Position numbers and translations under genes: made by a program. Of a DNA stretch of 6,880 nt, positions 6,385 through 6,880 are shown in pieces (positions within the stretch are counted from its first letter, which is position 1; each line of letters opens with the position of its first letter). The stretch is from NCBI GenBank assembly GCA_030640485.1, contig DAOWJG010000207.1, positions 1 to 6,880 on the forward strand. Reading direction: 5' to 3'. The notes beneath the pieces were generated by a model that was given only the letters and a program-made list of their open reading frames with translations, was not told where the DNA came from and made no database searches. This DNA comes from Dehalococcoidales bacterium. GTDB lineage: Bacteria > Chloroflexota > Dehalococcoidia > Dehalococcoidales > UBA5760.

Positions 6385-6855
6385 ATGTTAATTTCACCAA
6401 GTTCATTAGCTGTCCTGGGCGGTGCTATTGCCCTAGCCGGGGGCCTGTTAGGCTCGTCAATAGGTATCGCGACTTCGGCGTCGGCGGGAACGGCCACCCT
6501 ATCTGAGGACCGGGGACAGTTTCGGAACGTCATCGTGCTCTCGTCGCTGCCGATGACGCAGAGCTTCTATGGGCTAATAGTGCTCATAATCATTGTGACG
6601 GCGGTGGTGCCGAAGTTGCCGGAGACAGGTGGCGCTGGTTTTATGGTATTTGGTATTGGAATTATGACCGCGGCTGCGGAGTGCTTTTCGGCAATACATC
6701 AGGGTAATGTGTGTGCCTCCGGTATATCGCTGCTACCCAAGACTAAAGGGCAGATATTTACTAACGCCATGATGTTAGCCGTGTTTGTTGAGCTGATAGG
6801 GGTTCTGGGACTGGTGTTTGCCATAATGGCATTAAGCATGTTAGGACTTATGTAG
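6385..6855 (+). CDS. V/A-type ATPase subunit K (16-kDa proteolipid, rotor c-ring)
   Basis: A 156-residue protein of four membrane helices (about 8-33, 49-75, 84-113, 124-155), built as two hairpins like NtpK of Enterococcus hirae, which has the same length. It forms the ion-carrying ring turned past subunit I. Helix 2 carries LPMTQSFYG, helix 3 SAIHQGNVCASG and helix 4 AVFVELIGVLG. These supply Leu55, Thr58, Gln59, Gln106 and Glu136, matching NtpK Leu61, Thr64, Gln65, Gln110 and Glu139, the Na+ site of that ring. The first hairpin has no carboxylate at the equivalent place (Gln59 region), so there is one ion site per four-helix subunit, as in NtpK. Unusual is Glu99 within helix 3, seven residues before Gln106. 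Start ATG with AAAGGAG 10 nt upstream. Same operon as subunits G/H and I. Confidence 0.95.
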   Translation: MLISPSSLAVLGGAIALAGGLLGSSIGIATSASAGTATLSEDRGQFRNVIVLSSLPMTQSFYGLIVLIIIVTAVVPKLPETGGAGFMVFGIGIMTAAAECFSAIHQGNVCASGISLLPKTKGQIFTNAMMLAVFVELIGVLGLVFAIMALSMLGLM

Positions 6856-6864
6856 GGGTGTCGC

Positions 6865-6880
6865 ATGACAGGAATGGAGA
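6865..6880 (+). CDS. Start of next operon gene, probably V/A-type ATPase subunit E (3' partial)
   Basis: An ATG at 6865 lies 9 bp after the subunit K stop, with AGGGG 6 nt upstream; five codons (MTGME) are visible before the window ends. In the Enterococcus ntpFIKECGABD order and in many bacterial V/A operons, subunit E, the stalk partner of G/H, follows K. The identity is inferred only from gene order. The second ATG, at 6874, has poorer spacing to any SD. Confidence 0.45.

Noticed and set aside
1..6880. CRISPR arrays, tRNA or rRNA genes, insertion sequences or transposases
   Set aside because: I saw no regularly spaced direct repeats, no cloverleaf or rRNA-like segment, and no transposase reading frame or paired terminal repeats.

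Overview
The window reads as ordinary bacterial chromosome. Shine-Dalgarno (SD) sites are clear, one good sigma70-type promoter is visible, genes are tightly packed, and two genes use TTG starts. A V/A-type ATPase operon, a Na+/Ca2+ exchanger-family protein and a sugar-type ABC binding protein together suggest an anaerobic or fermentative bacterium. A Chloroflexota-like lineage is possible, but that is a guess; no marker gene here settles it.

Layout: (1) 1-1148, plus strand: nearly complete ABC transporter substrate-binding protein (type 1 periplasmic fold), lacking its N-terminus at the window edge. (2) 1149-1396: a short convergent gap with a very strong hairpin (1208-1242), probably a terminator. 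(3) 1397-2383, minus strand: D-2-hydroxyacid dehydrogenase of the phosphoglycerate dehydrogenase/CtBP-like group, starting at TTG with a near-perfect SD. (4) 2384-2691: divergent gap with a 9-bp GC-rich palindrome beside that SD and what looks like a decayed minus-strand coding tail. (5) 2692-3702, plus strand: CaCA-family cation exchanger, also TTG-initiated. (6) 3703-4058: promoter and an apparently long (about 300 nt) leader with several inverted repeats. (7) 4059-6880, plus strand: start of a V/A-type ATPase operon in the order peripheral-stalk coiled-coil subunit (G/H), subunit I (a), subunit K (c-ring proteolipid), then the first codons of a further gene, probably subunit E.

How the genes work together: the three complete ATPase genes encode part of the stator stalk, the stator half of the ion channel and the rotor ring. 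The remaining stalk and catalytic subunits should follow beyond the right edge. The proteolipid carries all five residues that bind Na+ in the Enterococcus hirae NtpK ring, so a Na+-coupled enzyme is the best prediction. The CaCA exchanger upstream would fit a cell using a sodium gradient, but it appears to be a separate transcription unit and that link is inference. The binding protein and the dehydrogenase show no functional link to the ATPase. I did not find a convincing new biological system here. The most checkable oddities are the membrane glutamate in proteolipid helix 3, the Ala-substituted nucleotide-binding loop of the dehydrogenase, the long structured leader, and the gene remnant in the divergent gap.
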